Counted from the stretch's first letter, positions 1-11,570 are shown. The stretch is 64,000 nt of DNA from Aselliscus stoliczkanus (GCA_033961575.1 CM066732.1:106518687-106582686); one strand, 5' to 3'. Notes: generated by a model not told the origin, from the letters alone. Translations and numbers: made by a program.

Positions 1-360
1 TTTAGTACTTCCTGTAACTCCATCAGCAGAGGCAAACAGTGATTATTTTGGGGAGTTAGGAACAAACTTCTTTATACTTTATGCATTGCCTGGATTTCCA
101 CAATACTTTTACAGTGATACATTACTTTAAAATAACATACAGCCATATGTTATTTTTATAACTAGGTAAAAAGCTGTTAAAATGTATTGTAAAATTAAGT
201 ATTTTGAGGGAAAGAACTTTCTTAGCATTAGGTTTGAGTGAGAAAAAAAATCGTGGTAAGTATCTCTCTTATATCAAGTTCTTTGGTTCAAAGGTTTTAC
301 CTCTAAGACTTTTCACAAAATAAAATTCCATTCATAGAGTATAGGACCCTAGAATTAGCT
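1..360. other. Unique AT-rich sequence, nothing recognised
   Basis: No open frame of note, no repeat family recognised and no RNA gene seen. It runs directly into the GA-rich microsatellite. Confidence 0.6.
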
Positions 361-367
361 CTGTAAG

Positions 368-411
368 AGATGGAGAGGGAGAGAGAGAGAGGGAGAGGAA
401 GAGGGAGAGAG

Positions 412-466
<55 letters not shown>
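368..466. repeat. (GA)n microsatellite
   Basis: About 100 bp of almost pure purine on the + strand. The left half is imperfect (GGGAGA and GAACGA interruptions) and the right half is a clean GA run. Such mirror-symmetric homopurine tracts can form triplex DNA and are usually length-variable. Confidence 0.95.
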
Positions 467-467
<1 letters not shown>

Positions 468-744
468 ATAGGGGGAGTTATAGGGAGAATAAACTAGGAA
501 TTAGGAATACAAAAGACAAAAGTGGAATTTTTATAAGGAAACTTTAATAGGACAGAAAGCTAAGACACTGTCAAGTCAGATCTAGTGACCCTACTATCCT
601 GTCAGAAGAGCAGGAAGTGAGAGGCCTGGCTTCACGCATGAGGTCCTCCTGGGCAGTGCTGAGGCAACACAGCCCTGAACATAGAGGTTCTATGAGCAGC
701 AGTCAGAAGGACAGGCTCTCAGGTCAAAGCACCTGAGAGGGGAA
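467..744. other. Unique sequence
   Basis: No repeat or gene recognised between the GA tract and the MIR. Confidence 0.5.
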
Positions 745-945
745 TCCAAGATCTGTTCTGTACTGAATGTGTGACCTTGGGTGAGTCATTTAATCTCTTG
801 GTGCCTGTTTCCTCATCTGCAAAGTGGAGATAATGACTACAGCTACTTCAAGGGGTTGCTGTGAGGTTTGAATGAGTTTATCCAGGTGAAATCCTTAGAA
901 CAGTGCCCAGGATACAGTAAGAACAAACACTCAAAATATTTTATG
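745..945 (+). mobile_element. MIR SINE, sense
   Basis: The ancient mammalian MIR core is readable: a 'gtgtgaccttgg' block, 'tttcctcatctgcaaa', 'ggttgctgtgaggttt' and 'acagtgcccagga'. The copy is diverged, without a tail or target duplication, as expected for this old family. Confidence 0.85.
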
Positions 946-1648
946 TTTGTTTTTAAGAAAAATAGAATTGAGAAATAACTATAACAAGGAAATTAAGAGT
1001 CTCTGAAGCCTCTTCTATTTCAAACATCAAAAATGCTTCTGTATCTGTGGTCAGGATGGGTCCTAGGAGACTGATCAAGAACAACCACAAAATAAAAAAG
1101 TCTTTGCAGAGTTAAACAAAAAAGACTCCATTTTGTAAACATCTGAGTTGCGTATTATTTGCAGCAATGCTAAGGGTATTTATAAACAACTTACTGAAAT
1201 CCAAAAAATTCTAGCAAGCAAGGAAGTGTAGGAGGAATTTAATTGCACATTAACCATTATCACTAAATTAAGACGTGTGAAGCAATATTAATTTTACTTT
1301 GCTGTCTTAATTGTTTTAATTTAGTAAACACATAAAATCATATTGATAATGGTTTTTGCTAGCTTATTTAAATCCAAGTTTTGGAATTAAACTAATGCAA
1401 TACAGTTTTTAATCTTTTATTTTTGTTTTTTAATTTTAATTATTTTAATTCTATAGACAAAGGATTTTCACCAGAGCATTGGTTATGTTACTCTTCTTGA
1501 GGCACAAAGTGTAAGGAAATATACTAGAACTCCTTCCAATTTACTCATAGCCCCATTTGTAAATCCAAGGTTCTTTCCACCAGGGAAGCAACCCTGTCTT
1601 GATAGAAAGAAGCCTGTACTTGGAGTCTTGTATCTGGGATCAAATCTT
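946..1648. other. AT-rich unique sequence
   Basis: Strongly AT-rich with T- and A-runs around 1390-1450. No coding potential and no family recognised. Confidence 0.5.
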
Positions 1649-1660
1649 AAGTCGTCTTTT

Positions 1661-1811
1661 TTTTTTTTTTTTTTAATTTATTTTAGCTGAGCCATCCTGC
1701 CACCTGTTGGCAGCTCAGCTCGGGCTGGGTATTGAACTGCTGTTGCTCAGAACTCAGCTCGCACTATTGAGTGAGCTCTTAACCAACTGAGCCACCCGGT
1801 CGGCCCCTCAA
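1661..1811 (-). mobile_element. tRNA-derived SINE, short form b, antisense
   Basis: Read on the - strand it starts with a GGCCGACCGGG-like head, has an A-box-like 'tggctcagttggttaagagctc' segment, a body rich in 'gagctgagct', and ends in the poly-A seen here as T-run 1657-1674. Target duplications AAGTCGTCTTTT (1649-1660) and AAGTCATCTTTT (1812-1823) flank it with one mismatch, so it is a fairly young L1-mobilised insertion. The same form lies at 48999-49151. Confidence 0.88.
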
Positions 1812-1823
1812 AAGTCATCTTTT

Positions 1824-3405
1824 GTTAGCTATATGAATCCGTGCAAGTTCTCAAGCTTCCCCAACTCTATTTTTCTTTAATAGAGTTTTCTTTATATTAA
1901 ATATAAAACATAATAAAACCTAGTACATGTGATAATTATATGAATTAATGTATATAAGTTTGGCTAAGGATATTGAATAAATGAAATTTTGTGTGTTTCT
2001 CCCCCCTCCCCCCAAAACACTGAATAGACTAAAGAGGAATGAAAATACACTGAAGCTGGGCAGATTCAGGAGGAAGTAAAGTGTAGCATTGACAAAGGAA
2101 ACTACTCCTTCCTCTTTCCTTCCACTCATTTTTAAATCACAAGCTTTGAAGATAGGAAGTGTTTAGGGGATTTATGAAATGCAGAGAGCTTAGAAGGGTT
2201 GGCTTTTTTTGCTTTCCCCTCCCAATCTCGTCTCTTGCTGCCTTTCTCCCACCACCTTCTGCCCCCACGTAGGACCCTAGCAACCCTTCCTTTCCTTCAT
2301 TTCTGACAGAGGTGGTCTTCTGTTGAAGACCATTTATCTTTGGAGAGAAGACACAGAGTTGGGAGCTGAGGAAGAGAAGGAAGGAGCTTGCAGATTGGAG
2401 CCTTCTCCAGACAGCAGAAAAGGCAAAGACCTCTGAGGCAGTGAGGGCTGTTGTGTATCCAACGGAACAAGATTCAACACAGTGAAATAAGTCATTGGTC
2501 AATTTTCAGAAGTGCTGGAGGCAACTAAGTTAGGGAGGTAAGTTCACTCTACCCAGAAATCAGGAAACTACAAGAAGCTGCAACTAAAGCTTGTCTGCTG
2601 CACACAAATTGGAGACAGACAGTGAGTCATGGAGTCTAAGGAAGCCACTGGCACACCATAGCTGGTACCCTCACTGGTGTGCATCCACCACAAAGAGAGG
2701 AAGAACAACCACCGCCCTCCTGTCTTCCAGTCATTACACAAGTATCTCCCTTCACCATGCTGGCAAATGGTAGTTCTCAGGCAACACTGAGAGAGAGGAG
2801 CAACCACAAAAGGAGCAGGCATGGGACTAAGTGTCAAGAAACAATAGCTGGCATGTCACCGCATTTCATTCTAGTGTTTGGTCAGATAGTTGTTTCTCTG
2901 GGGTTTTGCTGCTGTTGTTGCTGTTGTTGTTCTTTGTTTGTTTGTTTTTTCAGCTTAATCCAAAAGGATAATGAAGAATTCAGGAAATCAAGATAACAAA
3001 ATCTATGCCTGGGCTGGAGTATCCCCTGTACCATGTATCTCAGGAGCCTGCGCATGATGGACAGGGTACTGGATGACCTGGACCCTGCCACGCACCATGC
3101 ATTCAACATCACATAACATTTTAGTCCAACGGTGCCTGGCTAATAAGAAAGCTCACTGTAAATGGCACCACTCTTGGGAAACAAAAGCTATACACTGCTT
3201 TGTCATGATCAGTTTGGGATCCCTAGTGCCTATTACAGTTCTTATAACCTAGTCAATGCACAATGTTTCCTGGTTAAGCCTCGGAATACAGTCTAGTGAG
3301 GCTCTGAAAATAACACATTATCATTAAATATAGTGTATAGCATTTCTTGAAGATGTCCAATACCACATAGCCTCTAAAATACATTATGTTGCCCATCTCT
3401 ATCTA
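1824..3405. other. Unique sequence with a possible exon-like block
   Basis: No known repeat recognised except the TTG/TGC run near 2909-2952. Short open frames on both strands show no family resemblance. The block 2310-2537 is bounded by good splice-site-like sequences and is discussed as a finding. Confidence 0.4.
2909..2952. repeat. TTG/TGC low-complexity repeat
   Basis: Imperfect trinucleotide run of TGC and TTG units followed by TTTG units. It produces poly-Cys or poly-Gln stretches in spurious reading frames on the two strands. Confidence 0.8.
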
Positions 3406-3409
3406 ATCC

Positions 3410-4385
3410 CCTATACAGTGACAAAGTGATTCTTTTAAAATATTAGTCAGATCTTCTATCTCCCTGCTAACAACCCTCCAATGGTTCCCATCCCTCTCAG
3501 AGCAAGTGTCAAAGTCAGTACAATGGCTTCCTTATTACCTCTGACTCATCTTCTATCTTTCCAGATGCTAACATCCCTCTAATCATATTGACCCCTTGCT
3601 GTTCTTTCAACATGCTGGGATGGCCTTCTAGATGTATCCACTTGATGAGACTGCAGTCTCTATTTATTCAATCAAACACTAATTTAGGGGCTGCTGTGAA
3701 GGGATTTTGCAAGTGTAATTAAAACTTCTAATCATTTGACTTTAAGTAAGGAAAATTATCCTGAATAATCTGGTAGACACAATCTAATCAATTAGAAAGA
3801 TTTAAGAGGAATTCCAGCTGTGCACAACAGCTTTGGTCCTATGTCCATGGACTTCCATCATGGTCACATTCTTCGCCTCCTGAGGGCCCTACCATTTGGG
3901 GCTTGCTTAGCCAGCCCTCATAATCACATAAGCCAATCAATTCTTTGTATGTAATAAGGAAGTCTCTCTCTCACTGGTTCTGCTTCTCCAGCTGAACCCT
4001 CACTGATACACACACCAAGCACTCTCTCACCTCACAAGCCTTTATACTTGCCTGCCTGCAGCTTTCTTCCCTGGAAGGATGCGCGCCTCACTCCCTCACT
4101 TCCTTCAGACATGTGTTCAAGTGCTGCCATCTCAGAAAGACTCTCAAGCCACTCTGTTTAAAATTGCAACCTGGGCACCTTGGTAGTCCCTATTCCATTT
4201 TTCTCCATAGCATCATGTAACACAGTCTATATTTTACTTACTTTATTTATTGTATGTCTTCCCCCAGTAGAATCCAAGCTCCACAAAGACAGAGACTTTT
4301 GTCTCATTTTCATTGCTATTCCCAATGCCTGTGATATAGTATTATAGATGTTCGGGAAATATTTACTAAATGAATAAACAGTGTA
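3410..4385 (+). mobile_element. L2 LINE 3' end, sense, split
   Basis: Two L2 blocks are recognisable. 3410-3612 has 'aaccctccaatggttccca' and 'cttgctgttctttcaacatgc'. 4015-4385 has 'taaaattgcaacc', 'tttttctccatagcatc', 'tagaatccaagctccac', and the terminal 'aatatttactaaatgaataaa' typical of the L2 3' end. The blocks are consecutive in L2 and are separated by a later insertion (3613-4014). Confidence 0.8.
3613..4014 (+). mobile_element. LTR-like mammalian interspersed repeat, sense
   Basis: About 400 bp interrupting the L2. It contains 'tcaaacactaatttaggggctgctgtgaagg', 'catttgactttaagtaa', a degraded 'gtgggtgggcctcatccaat'-type block, and ends near 'tctccagctgaaccctcactgata'. The antisense repeat at 15203-15700 belongs to the same family. 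I know this as a common mammalian repeat but cannot name the family securely from memory. Confidence 0.55.
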
Positions 4386-5485
4386 TGAGCTGACAACTAT
4401 ATATTAGTCCAGTTAATAGAAATGACCCTCTGCCTTTATTCTCTAGCTCTTCAAGTCCTCTGATAGGATCAAAGTCCAGCCCTGAACTCAAGTCTACTTG
4501 GTTGGGACCTGGACACTCTGCCATTTGTCAATGCCCTACTCATGGTTTGTCACTGCTCCTCATATCCCAAATACAGTTTTGGATCCTTTCACCAGTGGAG
4601 AAGTGATCCATAATAATATTACCACATACTTCCACCACTGCTGAGCTCACTTACCTATTGTATCTTCTTGCCAATGCCTGCCCAAGCAATGCCCAATTTT
4701 CCAATCGGTGGATTGCCACGGGCTACATAGGTGCTTCACCAGAGACAGATTCTTATATGTTCCCCATGTTATATTATGTTAATTATTCTTCCTTCTCACA
4801 GATCTTCTCTCTCCAAGAAGTCAACATGCTTCAGTGTTAAGTCCACTACTAAATGACTGATATTTTTAGGATTTTACAATTGTTTTATATGTATGTAGGA
4901 ATGGGGATTTTTTTTTCCTAGAGGACACATTCTTTGAATTCATTTTTAAAACATTTTAACTAGAATCTAGTTTGGTTTTGTTCCCACTCATAGTGAGAGG
5001 ATAGAGTGGGAAATGCTATTTACTTTATATCCTGTGGCTAAGTACCTTTCAGTAAGGGTTGAATGCCAATTCAGCTTTGACACCTGAAGTTGGAAGCCAA
5101 ACCTCTCCTAGGAAACCTAGAAATTATTTATCTTCTTCACTGATCGATATACAAACAGAAAGCCAGGTAGTTGAATATTAGCACCTAAAAGAAGGGAGCT
5201 CACAGCCCCTAATACTGAAAATAATATGAAATGATTATCTCTCTGGAATTTTCTTTTATTCAACAGGTGTTTAAAATTAGGTCAAATCAACATTGAGATT
5301 CATCAATTCAACTCACTAAAAAAAATAATTAGTGCTTAGAAACAGATGGATAATATACAGTTGTTAAGTCTCTTTCTGTCTTCTCTCCTCACACTCTATT
5401 TTATTTTTATAAGTGCTAATAGGAATTCATCAGAGTTCTACAGCTTTAAAAATGGGTTGAACTCTCCATATTAGTTTCCAGTTCA
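4386..5485. other. Unique sequence
   Basis: AT-rich, no gene or repeat family recognised. Confidence 0.45.
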
Positions 5486-5489
5486 CTGT

Positions 5490-6590
5490 TGCAATGAGAA
5501 ATATAGTCATATCAGTGAGGAAAGAAAAAGATTGCTTAAACATATCCCAGAATACAAGAGCCATAATGAAAGATACCAATGCATTTTACTACATAAAAAT
5601 TAAAAATTGTATATTTCAAAGTCTACTATAAAAAAAGTTAAAAGAAGTGACAGATTGAGGGGAAAACTTTCACATCATAGATAATAAACTATTTCTATCC
5701 ATGCATTTAAATGTGTTCTAAAACTGTGCAAATTAAAAAAAGACAATAACCAAATATTAAAAATGAGAACAGGAAACTCAGAACAGCCCAAATGACCAAT
5801 AAACATGTAAAAATATGCTCAATATAACTAATATGTAGGGAAATGTAACATAAGGATTCTAATTTTGACCATCACTTTATCAAAAACAAATGAATAATAC
5901 AAATTGATAATACCGAGTCCTGGCAAAGATGTGGAAAAATAAGCATTCTCAATTTTCTTTGTTGAGGTAACAGTTTGGAAAGCAATTTATCAGTATCTAT
6001 TAGTATTTTAAATGTACACTCATTTTGACCCAGAAATTCCAGTCTGTTATCTATATATGTGAACACATTTGCAAATAATTCATTTCAGTATTCTTTGTAA
6101 TGACTAAAGAAAAATAAATATCTATTCATAAGGGGATGGTTAAATTATTGTACACACATTCTATGTACTCATAATATGCAGTATTAAAAAGAAATTAGAT
6201 CTAGGAGATAAAGTTGAGGTTTAAAAAAGTAAATTGCAGAACAATCCATATATTGTGATTCTATTTGTATTTAAATGTAGAAAACAATATTTGGTAGGCA
6301 CGGTGGCCAAGTGGTAAGGCGTCAGTCTCGTAAATCGAAAACAATATTTGTTTCTCTATATTTTAAAACAAATATAAAAAAGATACCAACGGCACTGATA
6401 ACAATGGTTCATTCTGAGACTGAGAGGATCTGGGAGGAAGGGTTGGTAAAAAAAAAAAAAAAGAATGCCGATTTTATCTATTTCAACTAAAATTTTTACA
6501 GTGACATAATAGTCTTGTATTATTTTTGTAATTAAAAGTAGTTTCTACATATTGTCAAGCAAAATGTAAAAAGAACAAACACAAACTTTT
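5490..6590 (+). mobile_element. Old L1 (L1M/HAL1-like) 3' portion, sense
   Basis: Degraded L1 3' sequence. Readable anchors are 'tcctggcaaagatgtggaaaaat', 'gacccagaaattccag', 'ggggatggttaaattattgtacac' and a 3'-UTR-like block with 'ctgagaggatctgggaggaagg'. Reading frames are broken throughout. It carries the tRNA-Thr fragment at 6294-6336. Confidence 0.65.
6294..6336 (+). pseudogene. Retroposed 5' fragment of tRNA-Thr(CGT), tailless
   Basis: Positions 6297-6336 match about the first 40 nt of mammalian tRNA-Thr(CGT): acceptor 5' strand GGCACGG, D-arm 'ggccaagtggtaaggc', and anticodon arm 'gtcagtctcgtaaatc' with anticodon CGT in the loop. The first three bases (gta) are not tRNA. Perfect 14-bp duplications GAAAACAATATTTG lie on both sides (6280-6293 and 6337-6350), and there is no poly-A. 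The tRNA normally continues C-G-A-A, and the right duplication starts GAA, so RNA and target overlap at the 3' junction. This fits L1-dependent 'tailless' retropseudogenes made from tRNAs cut in a loop. It lacks the B box and 3' half and cannot be a functional tRNA gene. Confidence 0.9.
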
Positions 6591-6594
6591 CCCA

Positions 6595-7025
6595 CACTTA
6601 ACAGGTAGAAACATTTATCTGATTATCTTATTCTACCCCCTCACTGCCCAGCAATCTCCTATTTAACAGCCTGGCTTATGTCTAATTTCATTTACGAAAA
6701 CCTTTCTTGACTGGTCCCTAATTCTGCTCTCAAATCCTTGTTCATCACTCTAATATGTCTTTTAACCTATTGCATTATGTAATTGACTTACTCCATCTCC
6801 CTAAAAACAATGAGGCTTTAAAAAACAAGGAGTCTGATTCCCTGGTCTCTAACATCAAGTCTGGTCCATGAATAAAAGAATAAATGAATGAAGTCAGTAT
6901 TTAGACCTCCTTTTTAATGAAATTTAATTAGAAGCAACTCTCATATTTCTAGATTCCTAACACTTTTGACTCCAGCCTTACTGCTCTCGTTCTTAACAAG
7001 ATTTTTGACTCCAGCCTTACTTCTC
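6595..7025 (+). mobile_element. L2-like sequence, left part
   Basis: Text such as 'cctttcttgactggtccctaattc', 'tgcattatgtaattgactta' and 'gaataaaagaataaatgaatgaa' resembles a diverged L2 3' end. A 19-bp direct repeat (6964-6982 and 7003-7021) is present just before the L1 insertion. Assignment is moderate only. Confidence 0.45.
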
Positions 7026-7038
7026 ACTCAACCTTTTA

Positions 7039-9000
7039 TTTTTTTTAGCTACATCTTTTTTCCATAAGATTTTTTATTATTAGTTTCAGCTGTACAAAAC
7101 AACGTAATCATTAGGCATTTATACACCTCACAAAGTGATAACCCCAAGTCTACTACCCATCAGACACCATACATAGTTATTATAATACTATTGACTATAT
7201 TCAGTATGCTGTACTTTACATCCTGTGAATATATATATATTATTACATATATTTAATTATGGTTGACATTCAATATTATATTAATTTCAGGTGTACAGCA
7301 CAGTGGTTAGGCACTTATTTAATTTATGAAGTGATTCCCCCAATAAATTTAGTGCCCATCTGAAGCCATAGTCTTTACAACAGCATTGATTATATTCCCC
7401 ACACTGTATTTCACTTCCCCATGACTATTTTGTGACTACCAATTGTACTTCCTAATCCCTTCAATTTTCTCACCCATCCCCTAACCCCCTCTCATCTAGC
7501 AACCATCACTTCATTCTCTGTATCTATGAGTCTATTTCTGTTTTGTTTGCTCATTTATTCTGTTCTTTAGATTCCACATATGAGTGAAATCCTATGGTAT
7601 TTGTCTTTCTCAGTCTGACTTATTTCACCGACCATAATATCCTCAAAGCTTACCATGTTGTTGCAAACTTAAAATTTCATCCTTTTTATGGCAGAGTAAT
7701 ACTCCTTATATGATACTGTACCACAATTTCTTTATCCAATCATCTATTGATAGGCATTTTGATTGTTTGCATATGTTGGCTATTGTGACTAGCACTGCAG
7801 TAAACAGGGGTACAGATTTTTTCAAATCAGTGTTATAGATTTCTTTGGATAAATACCCAAAAGCTGAATTGCTGGGCTATAAGGTAATTCTATTTTTAAT
7901 TTTTTGAGGAATCTCCATACTGTTTTCCATAGTGGCTGCACCAATTTGCAATCCCACAACAGTGCACAAGGGTTCCCTTTTCTCCACATCCATGCTAGCA
8001 CTTGTTGTTTGTTGATTTATTGATGATAGCCATTCTGACCAGAGTGAGGTGGTATCTCATTGTGGTTTTTATTTGCATTTCTCTGGTGATTAGTGACGTT
8101 GAGCATCTTTTCATAAGTCTACTGGCCATTTATATGTCATCTTTGGAGAAATGTCTATTCAGGTCTTCTGATCATTTTTTAATTGGATTGTCTGATTTTT
8201 GGTGTTCAGTTGTATGAATTTTTTCTAAATTTTGGATATTAACCTCTTATCAGATGTATCATTGGCAAATATCTTCTCCCATTCAATAGGATGTCTTTGT
8301 TTTGTTGATGGTTTTCTTTTGCTATGCAAAACTTTTTAGTTTGATGTAGTCCCATTTGTTTATTCTTTTGTTTCCCTTGCCCAAAGAGATAGAACAGCAA
8401 AAATATTATTATATGTAATTCTGAGTTTACTTCCTATATTTTCTTCTAGGAGTTCAATGATTTCAGGTCTTACATTCAGTCTTTAATCCATTTTGAGTTT
8501 ATTCTTATGTATGGTGTAAGAAGGTGGTCCAGTTTTTCCAGTACCGTTTATTGATTAGACTATCATTACCTCAATGTAAATTCTTGTTTCCTTGTCATAG
8601 ATCAAATGACCACATAGTCATGGATGTATGTTGGGCTCTCTATTCTGTTCCATTGATCTCTGTGTCTGTTTTTATGCCAATACCATTCTGCTTTGATTAC
8701 TATAGCCTTGTTGTATAATCTGATATCAAGTAGTGTGATACCTCCAGTTTTGTTCCTATTTCTCAGGAATGCCATGGCTATTTGAGGTCTATTATGGTTC
8801 CATATAAATTTTAGGATTATTTGTTCTAGGTCTGTGAAAAATGCCATTGGTATTTAGATAGGGGCTGCATTGAATCTATATATTGCTTTGGGTAGTATGG
8901 AAATTTTAACTATATTAATTTTTCCTATCCATGAGCATGTTATATGTTTCCATTTATTTGTGTTTCCTATAACTTCTCTTTAATGTCATAATTTTCTGTA
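7039..9000 (-). mobile_element. L1 LINE, 5'-truncated, antisense, with TSD
   Basis: About 1.96 kb of L1 read on the - strand, from the end of ORF2 reverse transcriptase through the C-terminal region and 3' UTR to the tail at 7039-7046. A 13-bp target duplication ACTCAACCTTTTA is perfect at 7026-7038 and 9001-9013. ORF2 pieces are visible, for instance the conserved '[21 protein letters not shown]' region of frame 8602-8847, followed by the Trp-Tyr-Trp and 'QWNRIESP' segment. Frame is lost downstream. The 3' UTR has two tandem diverged blocks (about 7079-7230 and 7260-7430). The element is dead and 5'-truncated. Confidence 0.93.
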
Positions 9001-9013
9001 ACTCAACCTTTTA

Positions 9014-9260
9014 ATCTCTCCTTTATCCCCAGTCCCAAGGAGCCCTTCTTTCCATTCTTAACCTTCTTGATCACATCCTATTTTCACTCTCCTATATGAT
9101 CTTGCTGGAGTAAGGCAAATATTCTATGACAGGGTAGAGAGGTTGAAAAAGTCTTTAAAGACAAGAACTAAATCATGTGACTCTACGAATCTTTCACATC
9201 TATTAGTGTTGATCACATGGTAAGTGCTTAGTGAATGAATGCATGAATGAATGATAAATG
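9014..9260 (+). mobile_element. L2-like sequence, right part
   Basis: Continues past the L1 target duplication and ends with 'gtaagtgcttagtgaatgaatgcatgaatgaatgata', typical of the L2 3' terminus with its TGAA-rich repeats. This supports L1 insertion into an L2 copy. Confidence 0.55.
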
Positions 9261-9509
9261 ATAATAGTGAAGCTCAAGTAATCAGTCCTAAAGTCACACA
9301 GGTACCACATTCTCAAGGAAGTTCTCCCTGATCCTCAACCCATACCAATACCCAAAACTTAGATCCAATAAATGAGCTAACAGTCCTTTTGGATGGATAA
9401 TATGTCACAAATTCCATGGACTAAAATAAATGTACTTTGTAGTGAAACCACTTAGACTCTCTCTAAAACTGTTACTTTCACTTTGTGTACAATTTAAGCA
9501 GTACAGTAT

Positions 9510-9745
9510 AGTAGTTAAAATGATGAGTTCCAAGGTCAGACACCCCTGAGTTTAAATCCTGGCTTCTCCACTTACTAATTGTGTCAGATTGCTTGGAGAG
9601 GACTACTTACTCTCTATGCCTTTTTTTTATGATCTGAAAGAAAAAAAAAAAAGAATGAGAACATCTGTCTCAGGGTTGTCTGTGTGATAGTGCAGACAAA
9701 GAGCTTAGCACAGAACTGGCACCTTTGATTGAGACCAGCTATTAT
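9510..9745 (+). mobile_element. MIR SINE, sense
   Basis: Recognisable blocks are 'cagtatagtagttaaaatgatgagttccaaggtcagac', 'aaatcctggcttctccacttactaattgtgt' and the end 'gagcttagcacagaactggcac'. It is nearly full length and interrupted by an A-run at 9642-9653. Confidence 0.85.
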
Positions 9746-11444
9746 TGTTCTTATTGTTTCCTGGTTTTCTGTTTCTCAGCAGAACAAAGGCTGAATATTA
9801 AAAGGAAAAGAGGCTAAATGTATAAGATAAATCAAGGACTAAGGTTAGAAAAGTTGCTAGGATTCATAAAGCCTATTTATCTGTGATCCTTTTGTAAAGA
9901 GCCACTTACATTAATAGTCCTGGAAGTGCTGAGAGAATTACCACCAAAGCAACCACCGCTGTTCACATAAATGCCCATGACAAAACAACTAGGGTTTTGC
10001 TTATCCTATTTGAAAAAACAGAAAAGCATTGTGACAGTCGATTTTTAAATATGTACTTAAGCGGCTACTATATTAATACCCCTTAGAAAGAGACTTCTGT
10101 TTGTTGAGGAAATGTTTAAACCGTTCTAATAGGGCTAGGTTAGTCGCTGTAGGTCATGGGCCTCAGCTAGTCCCTGGGACAGAGTAAAACAAAAATAAAA
10201 CCTACCCTCTATGACAGGAAGAAAAAGTTGTTCCTGGTTAGGAGGTGATATGAGGGGAGATGACAATGAGTGACGGAAGTTAGAAAACAGAAAAGTGTGC
10301 AAGATGGTAGACCAGAAAAGAACTCCTAAGATTCCCCCAATATTTTGTAAAGTCAACAAAAATCAAACATGTTGTTTAGCTGAATGTCTTCTGGAAACAA
10401 AAATGCTTTAGGTTCTGAAACTGGAAAATGCAGGAGCTAAAGTTTGCAGAAATCCTGGCACGACTGAAGCATTGTCAGCTATGTATTGTAAATTGGGAAG
10501 GGACTAAAATTTCAAATAAAACAGAGGGAATAGGAAATCACTCCACAAATATATAATCTGAGATACTCCATGTAACGCAGTTGTGAAAGCTCTCCATCAA
10601 ACAAAAAGTGGGGGTGGGGAGGGGTTCAAATCCCTTTCGGAAAACACATAACAGCTAAGTTACATTTATCAGAATTATTCCCATGGTGTCAGTCTATAGT
10701 ATATAAGATATTAATTTCTTCTTCTGAGCAAGATTCCCACCATGTAGGAGTGACAGTCACTGGATGTAATGTCCCTTTCAGTCTTTACAAGACCTGGCTT
10801 TGTGCCATATCCCAGCTCACACTGGGACCAGAGTGATGCACATGGAAAGGGCTTCATATTTCCTGAGTTGTGTGAAGGTCAAGGCATCTCTGTGCATCCT
10901 CTTTCATACTAATTGTGGTGTTCCGCAATTATGTGTGGCTTGAAAACTAGTAATTCTTAGAGGATGGATTCCAGAATATAAGAACAGGATGCCTCATGCC
11001 TCTCTGGGCTCTTTTAACAGCTTCTTTCCAGAAACAAACTTCTCACGTCACTCAAGGTCACTTTGTTTCCAGCCAACTCTGGGGCTCCCACAATAGAGGA
11101 AAAAAAAAAAGAAAGAAAATCAAAGGCCAATGTTCTGAGTTATCATGCCCCAGCCACCTCTGTTTCTGTCCTCTATGCTCAGCAGTCAGGATGCCACCGC
11201 CCATTAGTGATAGAGATGTCAGTGGCCCATTCACTTTCCTGGCATGGAATAGTTGGAAGCTTTCTGGCAGGCCATGCCTGGAAGAAACAGCAGCTGTTGC
11301 TGTCCCAATTCCACGCTCCACCAGCCACTTCTGAAAGTGGAAGCCCCACCTGGGGCCAGGCTCCAGTGCTGGGCCCTGTGTTCTAAAGGAGGGGAGAAGT
11401 ACTGGGAATTCCTCCAATCTATACAACTTGCTCCCTGGATGAAA
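9746..11444. other. Unique sequence
   Basis: No repeat family recognised. A GC-richer patch near 11000-11440 has overlapping short open frames on both strands (to about 140 codons) without recognisable domains, low-complexity bias or splice-site support. Confidence 0.45.
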
Positions 11445-11570
11445 AGCAATTTGAATATTTATTGAGCACTTACTGTGCACAAGGTATTTTGCCAGGCATT
11501 TAGCCTATTATCTCATTAATCCTCAACAAATCTGAGTAGGACTCTTGCTCTCCTATTAGAGGGGAGGCTA
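11445..11570 (-). mobile_element. MIR fragment, antisense
   Basis: 'atttattgagcacttactgtgcacaaggtattttgccaggca' followed by 'tatctcattaatcctcaacaaatctgagtagga' is the reverse complement of the MIR 3' half. Confidence 0.7.

Noticed and set aside
6294..6336. Functional tRNA-Thr gene
   Set aside because: Only the 5' 40 nt are present; no T arm, B box or acceptor 3' strand, and it is bracketed by target duplications.
10600..10626. G-quadruplex candidate
   Set aside because: Only three clear runs of four or more G are present, short of the four needed.
11000..11480. Overlapping frames to 140 codons on both strands
   Set aside because: No recognisable family, no splice pattern, frames open on both strands only because of local GC content.
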